Positions 33,629-42,163 of a stretch of DNA of 52,588 bases are shown here, piece by piece. Source of the stretch: UBA3478 sp964217345 (GTDB taxonomy: Bacteria; Bacteroidota; Bacteroidia; Flavobacteriales; Flavobacteriaceae). The position numbers and the translations under genes are program-made. The notes beneath the pieces are model-generated. The model searched no databases and was not told the origin of the DNA. It was given only the letters and a program-made list of their open reading frames with translations. The stretch lies in the NCBI GenBank assembly GCA_964217345.1, contig CAXPJI010000027.1, forward strand, positions 1 through 52,588. The letters run 5' to 3'. The number at the start of each line of letters is the position of its first letter. Position 1 is the first letter of the stretch.

Positions 33629-34366
33629 ATGAAAAGTTTATTACTTAATCTGCCGTTGGTTGCTGATGTCTCAAAGATAGCTACTGACGACTACGTAGGC
33701 TTTACTTTCTTCGTTGGATGTATGGCTATGATGGCAGCTTCTGCCTTCTTTTTCTTGTCGATGAACAGCTTCGACTCTAAATGGCGTACCTCAATCTTGG
33801 TATCAGGTCTGATTACCTTTATTGCAGCGGTACACTACTGGTACATGAGAGACTATTGGGCTGCTCATGCCGATTCACCTACATTCTTTAGATATGTAGA
33901 TTGGGTACTTACCGTTCCATTGATGTGTGTTGAATTCTTCCTCATCTTGAAAGCAGCTGGTGCTAAAAAATCATTAATGTGGAGACTTATCGTTCTCTCG
34001 GTGGTTATGTTAGTAACAGGTTACTTCGGAGAGGCCGTTTACAGAGATCAAGCAGCCTTCTGGGGTCTAATTTCAGGAATCGCTTACTTCGTAATCGTTT
34101 ATGACATCTGGTTCGGTCAAGCTAAGAAACTAGCTGAGCAAGCAGGAGGAGCAGTTCTAACTGCACACAAAACTCTCGCTTGGTTCGTATTAGTGGGATG
34201 GGCAATTTATCCAATTGGATATATGGCTGGTACTCCAGGATGGTACGAAGGAATCTTCGGCGGTTTAGCAATGGATGTTATTTACAACATCGGTGACGCA
34301 GTAAACAAAATCGGATTCGGTTTAGTAGTTTACGGTGCCGCAGTTGCAGCAAAAGACGGAAACTAA
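33629..34366 (+). CDS. Proteorhodopsin (green-absorbing, light-driven proton pump)
   Basis: Seven-helix retinal protein that pumps H+ outward in light. The 245-residue protein shows His69 (VHYWYMRD, the counterion partner), helix C RYVDWVLTVPLMCVEFFLIL with proton acceptor Asp91, Thr95 and donor Glu102, and helix G with Asp223 and the Schiff-base Lys227 (GDAVNKIGFG). The D-T-E triplet marks a proton pump, not a sodium (NDQ) or chloride (NTQ) pump. Residue 99, at the spectral tuning site (105 in the reference protein), is Met, indicating green absorption. The N-terminus LLLNLPLVADVSK may be a short signal or outer segment. It is divergent from blh and has its own terminator. Confidence 0.97.
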   Translation: MKSLLLNLPLVADVSKIATDDYVGFTFFVGCMAMMAASAFFFLSMNSFDSKWRTSILVSGLITFIAAVHYWYMRDYWAAHADSPTFFRYVDWVLTVPLMCVEFFLILKAAGAKKSLMWRLIVLSVVMLVTGYFGEAVYRDQAAFWGLISGIAYFVIVYDIWFGQAKKLAEQAGGAVLTAHKTLAWFVLVGWAIYPIGYMAGTPGWYEGIFGGLAMDVIYNIGDAVNKIGFGLVVYGAAVAAKDGN

Positions 34367-34388
34367 TCCAACCGTTTATAAAAGAAAA

Positions 34389-34413
34389 GCAGGCCTTAGT
34401 GCCTGCTTTTTTT
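34389..34413 (+). terminator. Intrinsic terminator of the proteorhodopsin gene
   Basis: GCAGGC (34389-34394), loop CTTAGT, GCCTGC (34401-34406), then seven T. It lies 22 bases behind the stop, between the convergent rhodopsin and argS genes, and AAAA on the other side lets it act on both strands. Confidence 0.9.
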
Positions 34414-34424
34414 ATGCTTTCGAA

Positions 34425-36203
34425 TTACATGCGGTCGGGAACTTCAATTCCAAGAAGAGCCGATCCATGACCAATTACTTCAGCAATCTTTGAGCATAAC
34501 TGAAGCCTTAAATTTCTTTTATCTAGGTCTTCCTCTGCCAAAATTGTTACCTGCTGATAGAACGAGTTAAAGGCTTTAACTAAATCGTAGATATAATTAG
34601 CCACCAATGCGGGTGAATAGGCTTCAGCAGCCGATCGAATAACCGATGGATAATTCATAAGAAGAAGCATTAACTCTCTCTCCTTCTCGTGCAATTGGAC
34701 ACTTTCAATAGTTAACTTAAAGTCACTACTTTCTACCTTTCGCAGTATGGATTGAATTCGAGCATGGGTATATTGAATGAAAGGCCCAGTATTTCCTTGA
34801 AAATCTACAGAAGCTTCAGGATCAAATAAGATCCTCTTCTTCGGATCTACCTTCAGTATGAAATATTTAAGTGCACCTAGACCTATTTTATGATACAACT
34901 CTGATTTCTCCTCCGTAGTGAACCCGTCAAGCTTCCCTAGCTCAGAAGATATTTTTTCGGCGGTCTCAGCCATTTCTTGCATCAGATCATCTGCATCAAC
35001 GACCTTACCTTCACGACTTTTCATCTTACCGGTAGGTAGATCAACCATCCCATAAGACAAATGAAATAAATGGTCAGCCCAGTGGTAGCCTAGGCGCTTT
35101 AGCAGAAGAAATAACACTTTGAAGTGGTAATCTTGCTCATTTCCAACCGTATAAACCATTCCATCTATTGACGGATGGTCCTTCACTCGTTGAACCGCCG
35201 TACCCAAGTCTTGAGTCATATAAACAGCGGTACCATCTTTCCGCAACACGAGCTTTTCATCTAGACCTTCATCAGTTAGATCCGCCCATACGCTTCCATC
35301 TTCTTTTTTAAAGAAAACGGATTTCTCCAACCCCTCTTCAATAATATCTCTACCTAGTAGGTAGGTGTCACTTTCATAATAGAGATGGTCAAAATCAACA
35401 CCTAAGTCTTTATAGGTTTGATTAAATCCTTCATAAACCCAGCCGTTCATCGTTTCCCAGAGACGAATAACTTCCTGATCACCAGATTCCCAAAGACGTA
35501 ACAATTCTTGAGCCTTTTTAAAAATAGGAGCTTCAATAGCGGCCTCTTCTTTGCTCATACCCTTTTCAATCAGTACCCCCTGCTCCTCACGATACTTTTG
35601 ATCAAAAACCACATAATACTTACCAACTAAATGATCTCCCTTCAACCCAGAAGTTTCAGGAGTTTCATTATCCCCAAATCGTTGCCAAGCAACCATGCTT
35701 TTGCATATATGTATTCCACGATCGTTAATGATCTGTGTCTTGATAACTTCATTACCAGCAGCTTTTAAAATCTGCGCAACCGAATACCCCAAAACATTAT
35801 TTCGAATATGCCCTAGATGCAACGGTTTGTTTGTATTAGGAGAAGAATATTCAACCATAATGGTTCGGCCCGTGCTAGGATGAGAACCAAAATTCGGTGT
35901 TTCGAATAGGGTTTCGAACTCCCCAAGCAAATAACTATCTGAAATACATAGATTAAGAAACCCTTTAACCACATTAAATGAGGTTAAGTCTTCAATAGAA
36001 GAACAAAGTGCAGTACCCAACTGATTACACAACTCTTGCGGGTTTGCTTTTACAGAACGAAGCATCGAAAAAGCAACCAAGGTTATATCACCCTCAAATT
36101 CCTTTTTGGTAGGCACCAAATCAATGGTTTCTAGGGCAACATTGTACTCTGCCTGAATAAACTCCTTGGCTTTGTTTTCAATAGTTAGAAGTAAAGACTG
36201 CAT
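34425..36203 (-). CDS. argS: Arginine--tRNA ligase
   Basis: Charges tRNA-Arg. The 592-residue class I synthetase has the Add1-type N-terminal domain, the HIGH motif PNTNKPLHLGHIRNNVLG, a KMSKS-like loop LPTGKMKSREGKVVDADDLM (degenerate as usual in ArgRS), and the DALR anticodon-binding domain near GPFIQYTHARIQSILRK. It ends EVPDRM, like most ArgRS (VPxRM). The ATG at 36203 (MQSLLLTIENKAKEF) is preferred over the 36224 start because the TAGTTTTG box (36222-36229) overlaps the latter. Confidence 0.97.
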   Translation of the reverse strand: MQSLLLTIENKAKEFIQAEYNVALETIDLVPTKKEFEGDITLVAFSMLRSVKANPQELCNQLGTALCSSIEDLTSFNVVKGFLNLCISDSYLLGEFETLFETPNFGSHPSTGRTIMVEYSSPNTNKPLHLGHIRNNVLGYSVAQILKAAGNEVIKTQIINDRGIHICKSMVAWQRFGDNETPETSGLKGDHLVGKYYVVFDQKYREEQGVLIEKGMSKEEAAIEAPIFKKAQELLRLWESGDQEVIRLWETMNGWVYEGFNQTYKDLGVDFDHLYYESDTYLLGRDIIEEGLEKSVFFKKEDGSVWADLTDEGLDEKLVLRKDGTAVYMTQDLGTAVQRVKDHPSIDGMVYTVGNEQDYHFKVLFLLLKRLGYHWADHLFHLSYGMVDLPTGKMKSREGKVVDADDLMQEMAETAEKISSELGKLDGFTTEEKSELYHKIGLGALKYFILKVDPKKRILFDPEASVDFQGNTGPFIQYTHARIQSILRKVESSDFKLTIESVQLHEKERELMLLLMNYPSVIRSAAEAYSPALVANYIYDLVKAFNSFYQQVTILAEEDLDKRNLRLQLCSKIAEVIGHGSALLGIEVPDRM

Positions 36204-36221
36204 ATCATGAAGTATTGGCTG

Positions 36222-36229
36222 CAAAACTA
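36222..36229 (-). promoter_or_regulatory. -7 promoter box of argS
   Basis: TAGTTTTG on the minus strand, 18 bases before the argS ATG. It is back to back, two bases apart, with the plus-strand box at 36232-36239. Confidence 0.5.
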
Positions 36230-36231
36230 AG

Positions 36232-36239
36232 TATTTTTG
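36232..36239 (+). promoter_or_regulatory. -7 promoter box of the small unknown gene
   Basis: TATTTTTG on the plus strand, ending 9 bases before the ATG at 36249. Both divergent boxes lie within 18 bases, so polymerase could not occupy both at once. Confidence 0.5.
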
Positions 36240-36248
36240 TATCGTTCT

Positions 36249-36665
36249 ATGTTAGTAAATACCTCATATCACAATCCTGAAATAGAAAAGAAGATCGATA
36301 AGGAAGTTGGAAAGCCATTTTCACTCAAAGATCGTGTTCTATTAGGTGGTATTGGTTCACCTCCACTAGAGATCACCTCAGCCTCTTCGAGTATTTACAA
36401 CTTATTAAGTCTAAACAATGATCGTAATAGATGTAATCTAGAATTACGTCCTAATGGAGTGTTGCTTAGATTTAGAGCAAGACTGGACAGTTATACCCTT
36501 GTGATACCCTTTTACAAGCTAGTTCTTTACAAGGGAGATTTTGCCCAATACAGTATTTATCGAGATAACCATTTTGTAAAGGTCAAAGCAGATACTAAAG
36601 CAATACAGAAATTCTTTACTAAATTACTTGAAGCCAAAGCCTCAAACACCCCTGAAAGTCTGTAG
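36249..36665 (+). CDS. Small protein of unknown function, conserved-looking
   Basis: I do not recognise the family. The 138-residue protein begins MLVNTSYHNPEIEKKIDKEV and has no signal or membrane segment. It holds a beta-rich central part (LELRPNGVLLRFRARLDSYT, LVIPFYKLVLYKGDFAQYSIY) that resembles a PH-like or photosystem-style strand repeat, then a lysine-rich C-terminal helix (TKAIQKFFTKLLEAKA). The start is the ATG at 36249; the TTG at 36237 overlaps the -7 box and is rejected. It is divergent from argS and convergent with gltA 7 bases apart. Confidence 0.7.
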   Translation: MLVNTSYHNPEIEKKIDKEVGKPFSLKDRVLLGGIGSPPLEITSASSSIYNLLSLNNDRNRCNLELRPNGVLLRFRARLDSYTLVIPFYKLVLYKGDFAQYSIYRDNHFVKVKADTKAIQKFFTKLLEAKASNTPESL

Positions 36666-36672
36666 TGAGTAA

Positions 36673-37938
36673 TTAAAGCTTGCGAAGCGTAGCTCCAGTG
36701 TAAATCTGTCGTGGTCTTCCGATAGGTTCCTTTCTAGATCGCATTTCTTTCCATTGTGCAATCCATCCCGGTAGTCTACCTAAAGCAAACATCACGGTGA
36801 ACATTTCTACAGGAATACCCATAGCGCGATAAATAATCCCTGAATAGAAATCTACATTTGGATATAGTTTTCGATCAACGAAATATTGATCTTCTAACGC
36901 TTCTTTTTCAAGTCCTTTAGCAATATCAAGGATAGGGTCTGAGACTCCTAAATCTGCTAATACTTCGTCTGCAGCCTTCTTTATAATGCGTGCACGAGGA
37001 TCAAAATTCTTGTAAACTCTATGACCAAATCCCATTAGACGGAATGGGTCATTCTTATCCTTTGCCTTCGCCATATACTTCTTAGTATCTCCGCCATCAT
37101 CAGAGATTGCTTGCAACATTTCAAGTACCGCCTGATTTGCTCCACCATGTAAAGGTCCCCAAAGTGCTGAGATACCCGCTGAAATGGATGCATATAAGCC
37201 AGCGTGAGAAGAACCTACGATACGTACCGTTGAAGTTGAACAGTTTTGTTCGTGATCGGCATGAAGAATAAGCAGTTTATTCAAAGCAGCAACAATCACC
37301 GGGTTTTGAACATAAGGCTCTCCCGAGTTCTTGAACATCATTGAGCATATATTCTCAATGTAATCTAGTTTAGAGTCTGAAGCAACATAAGATTGATTGG
37401 TAATCTTGCGTTGTGCATAGGCAACGAGAATAGGAAACTTACCTAAAATGCTAACCACTGCCTTGTACATATCCTCTTTAGAATCCACATTAACCGAAGA
37501 TGGGTTAAATGCCACAAGAGCGCTGGTTACCGAAGAGAGTATTCCCATCGGGTGCGCTGAATTAGGAAAACTATCTAAAATCTGAAGTAATCTTGAATCT
37601 ACCTCTGAATGAGCTTTTATATCAGCCTCAAATTTGGTCAATTGCTCTGAGGTAGGAAACTCGCCAAAAATGAGTAAATAAGCGGTCTGAATAAAGCTAG
37701 CGTTCTCAGCTAGATCGTCTATGGAATATCCGCGATATCTCAACTCCCCTTTTTCGCCATTTAAAAAGGTAATCGAACTTTCGCAAGAACCCGTATTCTT
37801 GTATCCAGGGTCAAGAGTTACTGCGCCCGTCTGTGCTCTAAGCGTCTTGATGTCAATAGCGACTTCATTTTCAGTACCTACAACAAGTGGGAACTCATAT
37901 CTTTCACCGTTCAGTTCAAGTATTGCTTTATCAGACAT
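36673..37938 (-). CDS. gltA: Citrate synthase (type II, hexameric-like)
   Basis: Joins acetyl-CoA and oxaloacetate into citrate, the TCA entry step. The 421-residue length and N-terminal beta region (ILELNGERYEFPLV) fit the type II group of Gram-negatives. Active-site features are ADHEQNCSTSTVR (His), GPLHGGANQAVLEML (His), GFGHRVYKNFDPR (His and Arg), and the catalytic Asp in NVDFYSGIIYRAMGIP. It ends with PIGRPRQIYTGATLRKL. The promoter at 37965-37997 lies in the gap behind eno, whose terminator it partly overlaps. mdh is the other TCA gene in the window. Confidence 0.97.
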   Translation of the reverse strand: MSDKAILELNGERYEFPLVVGTENEVAIDIKTLRAQTGAVTLDPGYKNTGSCESSITFLNGEKGELRYRGYSIDDLAENASFIQTAYLLIFGEFPTSEQLTKFEADIKAHSEVDSRLLQILDSFPNSAHPMGILSSVTSALVAFNPSSVNVDSKEDMYKAVVSILGKFPILVAYAQRKITNQSYVASDSKLDYIENICSMMFKNSGEPYVQNPVIVAALNKLLILHADHEQNCSTSTVRIVGSSHAGLYASISAGISALWGPLHGGANQAVLEMLQAISDDGGDTKKYMAKAKDKNDPFRLMGFGHRVYKNFDPRARIIKKAADEVLADLGVSDPILDIAKGLEKEALEDQYFVDRKLYPNVDFYSGIIYRAMGIPVEMFTVMFALGRLPGWIAQWKEMRSRKEPIGRPRQIYTGATLRKL

Positions 37939-37964
37939 ATTTATTTAGAATATTGGATGGATGG

Positions 37965-37997
37965 CAAAGATAAGAATCACAACCGCTTAAAACCAAA
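37965..37997 (-). promoter_or_regulatory. Promoter of gltA (TTTG-N21-TATCTTTG)
   Basis: On the minus strand TTTG (37994-37997) precedes TATCTTTG (37965-37972) with 21 bases between. The -33 element overlaps the T-run of the eno terminator. Confidence 0.55.
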
Positions 37998-38025
37998 AAG
38001 CGCCGCTATTAGCGACGCTTTTTTT
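37995..38025 (-). terminator. Intrinsic terminator of eno
   Basis: GCGCCGC (38000-38006) and GCGACGC (38012-38018) pair, with one G-U, around loop TATTA. On the minus strand the stem is followed by five T; on the other side stand seven T, so it may act both ways. Confidence 0.88.
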
Positions 38026-38045
38026 CTCTTATTTAACACTCTCTG

Positions 38046-39338
38046 TTAGCGCTTTACTTTAAACGCCTTTTCTTGAGGATAATATGCAGTGCTACCTAAA
38101 TCTTCTTCAATACGTAGAAGCTGATTATATTTAGCCATACGGTCAGATCTTGAAGCAGAACCTGTTTTAATCTGGCCGGTATTTAAACCTACCGCTAAAT
38201 CAGCAATCGTATTGTCTTCAGTCTCTCCTGAACGGTGAGACATTACCGAAGTATAACCTGCATTTTTAGCCATATTCACCGCAGCAATAGTCTCAGTAAG
38301 TGTACCAATTTGATTCACCTTAATAAGAATAGAGTTTGCGATACCTTCGTTAATACCACGTTCTAAACGCTCCACATTAGTAACGAATAAATCATCACCT
38401 ACTAACTGAACCTTATCTCCTACCTTATCAGTAAGTGATTTCCATCCAGCCCAGTCATTTTCGTCCATACCATCTTCAATACTGATGATCGGATACTTCG
38501 CGCATAACTCAGCCAAATAAGAAGCTTGCTCTTCAGACGTACGAATAGCCCCTTCAGGACCTTCAAATTTCGTATAATCGTACTTTCCATCAACGTAGAA
38601 CTCAGCAGCCGCACAGTCAAGCGCAATCATAACATCATCTCCTAAAGTGTATCCGGCATTTGAAACTGCAATCCCAATAGTTTCTAGCGCATCCTCAGTA
38701 CCCTCTAAACCAGGAGCAAAACCTCCCTCATCTCCTACAGCAGTAGTAAGATTACGGTCTTTAAGCACCTTTTTAAGGTTATGGAATATTTCAGATCCCA
38801 TTTTCATAGCGTGGGTAAACGATTCTGCCTTAACTGGCATAATCATAAACTCTTGAAACGCGATAGGAGCATCAGAGTGAGAACCTCCGTTAATGATATT
38901 CATCATAGGTACAGGTAATGTATTCGCACTAACCCCTCCAACATAACGATATAAAGGCATTTCTAATTCCTCAGCGGCAGCTTTTGCAGCAGCTAAAGAA
39001 ACTCCTAAGATTGCATTTGCACCCAGTCTTGATTTATTCTTTGTACCATCTAAATCGATCATTGCCTGATCTAGAAGGTTTTGTTCAAATACAGACATAC
39101 CGATAAGTTCATCAGCGATTTCACCATTTACATTATCGATGGCTTTTTGAACTCCTTTACCGACATAATCTGAACCGCCATCACGAAGTTCAACGGCTTC
39201 GTGCTCACCAGTAGATGCCCCAGAAGGAACCGCAGCTCTACCTAAGATTCCATTTTCAGTAACAACATCAACCTCAACAGTTGGGTTACCTCTTGAATCG
39301 AAAATTTGACGTGCAAAAATGTCAACAATAATACTCAT
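38046..39338 (-). CDS. eno: Enolase
   Basis: Converts 2-phosphoglycerate to phosphoenolpyruvate in glycolysis. The 430-residue protein shows ARQIFDSRGNPTVEVDV, GASTGEHEAVELRDG, MNIINGGSHSDAPIAFQEFM, the acid residue in the VGDEGGFAPGL loop, GDDLFVTNVERL (metal Asp and the loop), the catalytic Lys in ILIKVNQIGTLTET, and VMSHRSGETEDNTIADLAVG. Length and motifs are those of standard bacterial enolases. A terminator ends it; carA lies 44 bases upstream on the same strand, so the two may share a transcript. Confidence 0.98.
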   Translation of the reverse strand: MSIIVDIFARQIFDSRGNPTVEVDVVTENGILGRAAVPSGASTGEHEAVELRDGGSDYVGKGVQKAIDNVNGEIADELIGMSVFEQNLLDQAMIDLDGTKNKSRLGANAILGVSLAAAKAAAEELEMPLYRYVGGVSANTLPVPMMNIINGGSHSDAPIAFQEFMIMPVKAESFTHAMKMGSEIFHNLKKVLKDRNLTTAVGDEGGFAPGLEGTEDALETIGIAVSNAGYTLGDDVMIALDCAAAEFYVDGKYDYTKFEGPEGAIRTSEEQASYLAELCAKYPIISIEDGMDENDWAGWKSLTDKVGDKVQLVGDDLFVTNVERLERGINEGIANSILIKVNQIGTLTETIAAVNMAKNAGYTSVMSHRSGETEDNTIADLAVGLNTGQIKTGSASRSDRMAKYNQLLRIEEDLGSTAYYPQEKAFKVKR

Positions 39339-39382
39339 AGTCTTGTGATTTAGATGATTAAATTGATCGGTGTAGATTAAAT

Positions 39383-40486
39383 CTACGCATTTAAAGATTG
39401 GATAAATTGGTCAAAAAGGTATCTTGAATCGTGAGGCCCAGGACTTGCTTCAGGGTGATATTGCACTGAGAATACAGCACTGTCTTTTCGTTGTATACCC
39501 GCAACAGTTTGATCGTTTAGATGCGTATGTGTGATCTCTAGTTCATCATTCTTTTCAAGCGATTCCTTTGATACAGCGAAACCATGGTTCTGAGAAGTAA
39601 TCTCACCTCTACCGGTTAATACATTTAAAACCGGATGGTTGATTCCACGGTGACCGTTATGCATTTTAAAGGTTTGAACCCCATGAGAAAGAGCTAACAC
39701 CTGATGACCTAAACAAATACCAAACAAAGGCTTCTTTGAATCCACAATTTCTTTGGTAGTAGTTATCGCCTCGTTCAATGGCTCAGGGTCACCAGGACCA
39801 TTAGAGACAAAGTATCCATCAGGACCCCACTCACTTAACTCTTCAAAGCTAGTGTCGTGAGGGAAAACTTTTAGATAAGCTCCGCGTTCAGATAAGCAAC
39901 GTAATATATTGCGTTTGACACCAAGGTCAAGTACTGAAACCTTCCACTTAGACTCTGGATTGCCGAAAAAGTAGGGCTCTTTAGTTGAAACCTTTGAAGC
40001 TAATTCTAAACCAGCCATACTCGGTACAGAAGCCAATTCAATACTCAACTGTTCGATTTCGTCAACTCTCGTAGAAATTACGGCATTTTGTGCCCCATGA
40101 TCTCTAATATGAGCAACTAGAGCACGGGTATCTACATCTGAAATAGCTAAGGTATTATTCTTGCTTAAGAATTCTTCAAGAGAGGTATCGGCGACCGGAC
40201 GCGAATAGGTATAACTAAAGTTCTTACATACTAAACCGGCAATTTTTACTGAAGACGATTCTACTTCATCTTCTGCCGTGCCATAATTACCGATGTGAGC
40301 ATTGGTAAGTACCATAATCTGACCAAAATAACTAGGATCAGTAAAAATCTCCTGGTAACCAGTCATACCAGTATTAAAACAAATTTCACCAAAAGCGGTA
40401 CCCTCTAGATTAGCAACAGACTTACCGTAAAAAACGGTTCCATCTTCTAATAACAGAATAGCATCTTTTCTTTGGGTATATTTCAT
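39383..40486 (-). CDS. carA: Carbamoyl-phosphate synthase, small (glutaminase) chain
   Basis: Glutamine amidotransferase subunit that supplies ammonia to CarB for arginine and pyrimidine synthesis. The 367-residue protein has the N-terminal domain LLEDGTVFYGKSVAN and FNTGMTGYQEIFTDPSYFGQ. The C-terminal class I GATase has GPGDPEPLN, the nucleophile Cys in LFGICLGHQVLALSHG, NGHRGINHPV and the His/Glu in VQYHPEASPGPHDS. The ATG at 40486 (MKYTQRKDAILLL) is the family-like start; 40492 would add MR. carB is not in the window. It lies between the rplQ terminator and eno. Confidence 0.96.
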   Translation of the reverse strand: MKYTQRKDAILLLEDGTVFYGKSVANLEGTAFGEICFNTGMTGYQEIFTDPSYFGQIMVLTNAHIGNYGTAEDEVESSSVKIAGLVCKNFSYTYSRPVADTSLEEFLSKNNTLAISDVDTRALVAHIRDHGAQNAVISTRVDEIEQLSIELASVPSMAGLELASKVSTKEPYFFGNPESKWKVSVLDLGVKRNILRCLSERGAYLKVFPHDTSFEELSEWGPDGYFVSNGPGDPEPLNEAITTTKEIVDSKKPLFGICLGHQVLALSHGVQTFKMHNGHRGINHPVLNVLTGRGEITSQNHGFAVSKESLEKNDELEITHTHLNDQTVAGIQRKDSAVFSVQYHPEASPGPHDSRYLFDQFIQSLNA

Positions 40487-40519
40487 TCTCATTTCTATTT
40501 AGTGACAAAAAAACACAAA

Positions 40520-40549
40520 AAAAGGATACACAGCTAAGTGTATCCTTTT
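40520..40549 (-). terminator. Intrinsic terminator of the ribosomal protein operon
   Basis: AAAAGGATACAC (40520-40531), loop AGCTAA, GTGTATCCTTTT (40538-40549); a 12-bp perfect stem. On the minus strand the stem is followed by a T-run. It ends the r-protein operon 31 bases behind rplQ. Confidence 0.9.
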
Positions 40550-40580
40550 CTATTATCTTGAAGTAATTAACAATGAACGT

Positions 40581-41144
40581 CTATTTCGTCTCTTCATCAG
40601 TTGATTCTTCTGTATTATCTACTTCTGGAGCAGCTTCTTCAGTAGCAGGAGCCTCAGCTACTGCAACTTCTTCAACAGCTGGAGCAGCCTCTTTGGTCTC
40701 TGCAGACTTAGAACGACGACTTCTACGAGTTGACTTCGCTTTCTTTTCAGTAGCGTTGTACGTTTCATTGAAGTCAACTAACTCGATAAGAGCCATGTCA
40801 GCGCTATCTCCTAGACGGTTTCCAAGTTTGATGATACGCGTATAACCACCTTGACGATCAGCAACCTTTTCTGAAACCTCAGAAAATAAGTGAGCAACAG
40901 CCTCTTTACTTCTTAGGTAACTGAAAGCGACTCTACGATTGTGAGTACTCTTTTCTATTGTTGAATTATTTTCAGCTTTCGCTTTTGTAATAAGCGGTTC
41001 AACAAACTGCTTGAGTGCTTTAGCTTTTGCTGTAGTGGTATTGATACGCTTATGCTCAATTAGAGAACATGCCATATTTGCAAGCATAGACCTGCGGTGT
41101 GAAGCAGTACGCCCTAAGTGATTGATTTTCTTCCCGTGTCTCAT
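40581..41144 (-). CDS. rplQ: 50S ribosomal protein L17
   Basis: Large-subunit protein near the peptide exit tunnel. The conserved core (about residues 1-125) starts MRHGKKINHLGRTASHRRSM and includes HKRINTTTAKAKALKQFVEP. Residues about 140-187 form an extra Ala/Glu-rich acidic tail (EEVAVAEAPATEEAAPEVD), beyond the 115-130 residues of E. coli L17; such tails are common in Bacteroidota. It is the last gene of the operon, 2 bases behind rpoA. Confidence 0.98.
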   Translation of the reverse strand: MRHGKKINHLGRTASHRRSMLANMACSLIEHKRINTTTAKAKALKQFVEPLITKAKAENNSTIEKSTHNRRVAFSYLRSKEAVAHLFSEVSEKVADRQGGYTRIIKLGNRLGDSADMALIELVDFNETYNATEKKAKSTRRSRRSKSAETKEAAPAVEEVAVAEAPATEEAAPEVDNTEESTDEETK

Positions 41145-41146
41145 AT

Positions 41147-42139
41147 TTAGTCTCTATCTAATTTGTACTTGGCTAGATCCATTCCAAATTCTAACCCCTT
41201 ACTTTGAACAAGTTCTTCTAGCTCAGTTAACGACTTCTTACCAAAGTTTCTGAATTTCATTAAGTCGTTCTTGTTGAATGAAACAAGATCACCTAAAGTA
41301 TCTACCTCAGCTGCTTTCAAACAATTTAGTGCACGAACAGAAAGATCCATGTCTACTAGCTTAGTTTTTAGAAGCTGACGCATGTGTAAAGATTCTTCAT
41401 CGTAAGTCTCTGAACGCTCTAACTCTTCAGCCTCTAAAGTGATTCTCTCATCAGAGAATAACATAAAGTGGTGGATAAGAATTTTAGCAGCTTCAGTAAG
41501 TGCATCTTTTGGAGCAATTGAACCATCAGTTACGATTTCGAAAACTAATTTCTCGAAGTCAGTTTTTTGCTCTACACGATAGTTCTCGATGCTATACTTA
41601 ACATTCTTGATCGGTGTAAAGATAGAATCGATAGCGATGGTTCCGATAGGAGCATTCGCCTTCTTATTATCATCCGCCGATACATAACCGCGTCCTTTCT
41701 CGATAGTTAATTGAAGGTTAATGTTAACCTTGCTATCTAGGTTACAGATCACGTGATCTGGGTTTAAAACTTGGAAACCAGAAATGAATTTCTGGAAGTC
41801 ACCAGCGGTGATCTTATCGGTATTAGCAATTGAGATCGCGACAGTTTCGTTCTCAACATCGTCAATTTGACGCTTAAAACGAACTTGCTTAAGGTTAAGA
41901 ATCATTTCAGTTACGTCTTCAACAACTCCTGGAATTACTGAGAACTCATGATCTACACCTTCAATGCGTATAGAAGTAATTGCAAAGCCCTCTAGAGATG
42001 AAAGTAATACACGACGAAGAGCGTTTCCGACGGTTAAACCGTAACCTGGTTCCAATGGACGAAATTCAAATTTCCCATCGAAATCAGTTGACTCGATCAT
42101 GATTACTTTATCCGGCTTTTGAAAATTAAGTATTGCCAT
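41147..42139 (-). CDS. rpoA: DNA-directed RNA polymerase subunit alpha
   Basis: Scaffold subunit of RNA polymerase. The 330-residue protein has the N-terminal dimerisation domain (FEFRPLEPGYGLTVGNALRR, LLSSLEGFAITSIRI) and the C-terminal helix-hairpin-helix domain (LSVRALNCLKAAEVDTLGDL, LMKFRNFGKKSLTELEELV) that binds activators and UP elements. It stands in its usual place between rpsD and rplQ. Confidence 0.98.
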   Translation of the reverse strand: MAILNFQKPDKVIMIESTDFDGKFEFRPLEPGYGLTVGNALRRVLLSSLEGFAITSIRIEGVDHEFSVIPGVVEDVTEMILNLKQVRFKRQIDDVENETVAISIANTDKITAGDFQKFISGFQVLNPDHVICNLDSKVNINLQLTIEKGRGYVSADDNKKANAPIGTIAIDSIFTPIKNVKYSIENYRVEQKTDFEKLVFEIVTDGSIAPKDALTEAAKILIHHFMLFSDERITLEAEELERSETYDEESLHMRQLLKTKLVDMDLSVRALNCLKAAEVDTLGDLVSFNKNDLMKFRNFGKKSLTELEELVQSKGLEFGMDLAKYKLDRD

Positions 42140-42163
42140 ATCAAAAGGTTATTGAGGGTGAAA

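Noticed and set aside
33629..34366. Rhodopsin as a sodium or chloride pump
   Set aside because: The key triplet is Asp91-Thr95-Glu102 (D-T-E), not N-D-Q or N-T-Q, so a proton pump is indicated.
39372..39386. Inverted repeat GTAGAT/ATCTAC at the carA stop as a terminator
   Set aside because: The stem is short and A/T-rich, overlaps the stop codon and has no T-run; probably chance.
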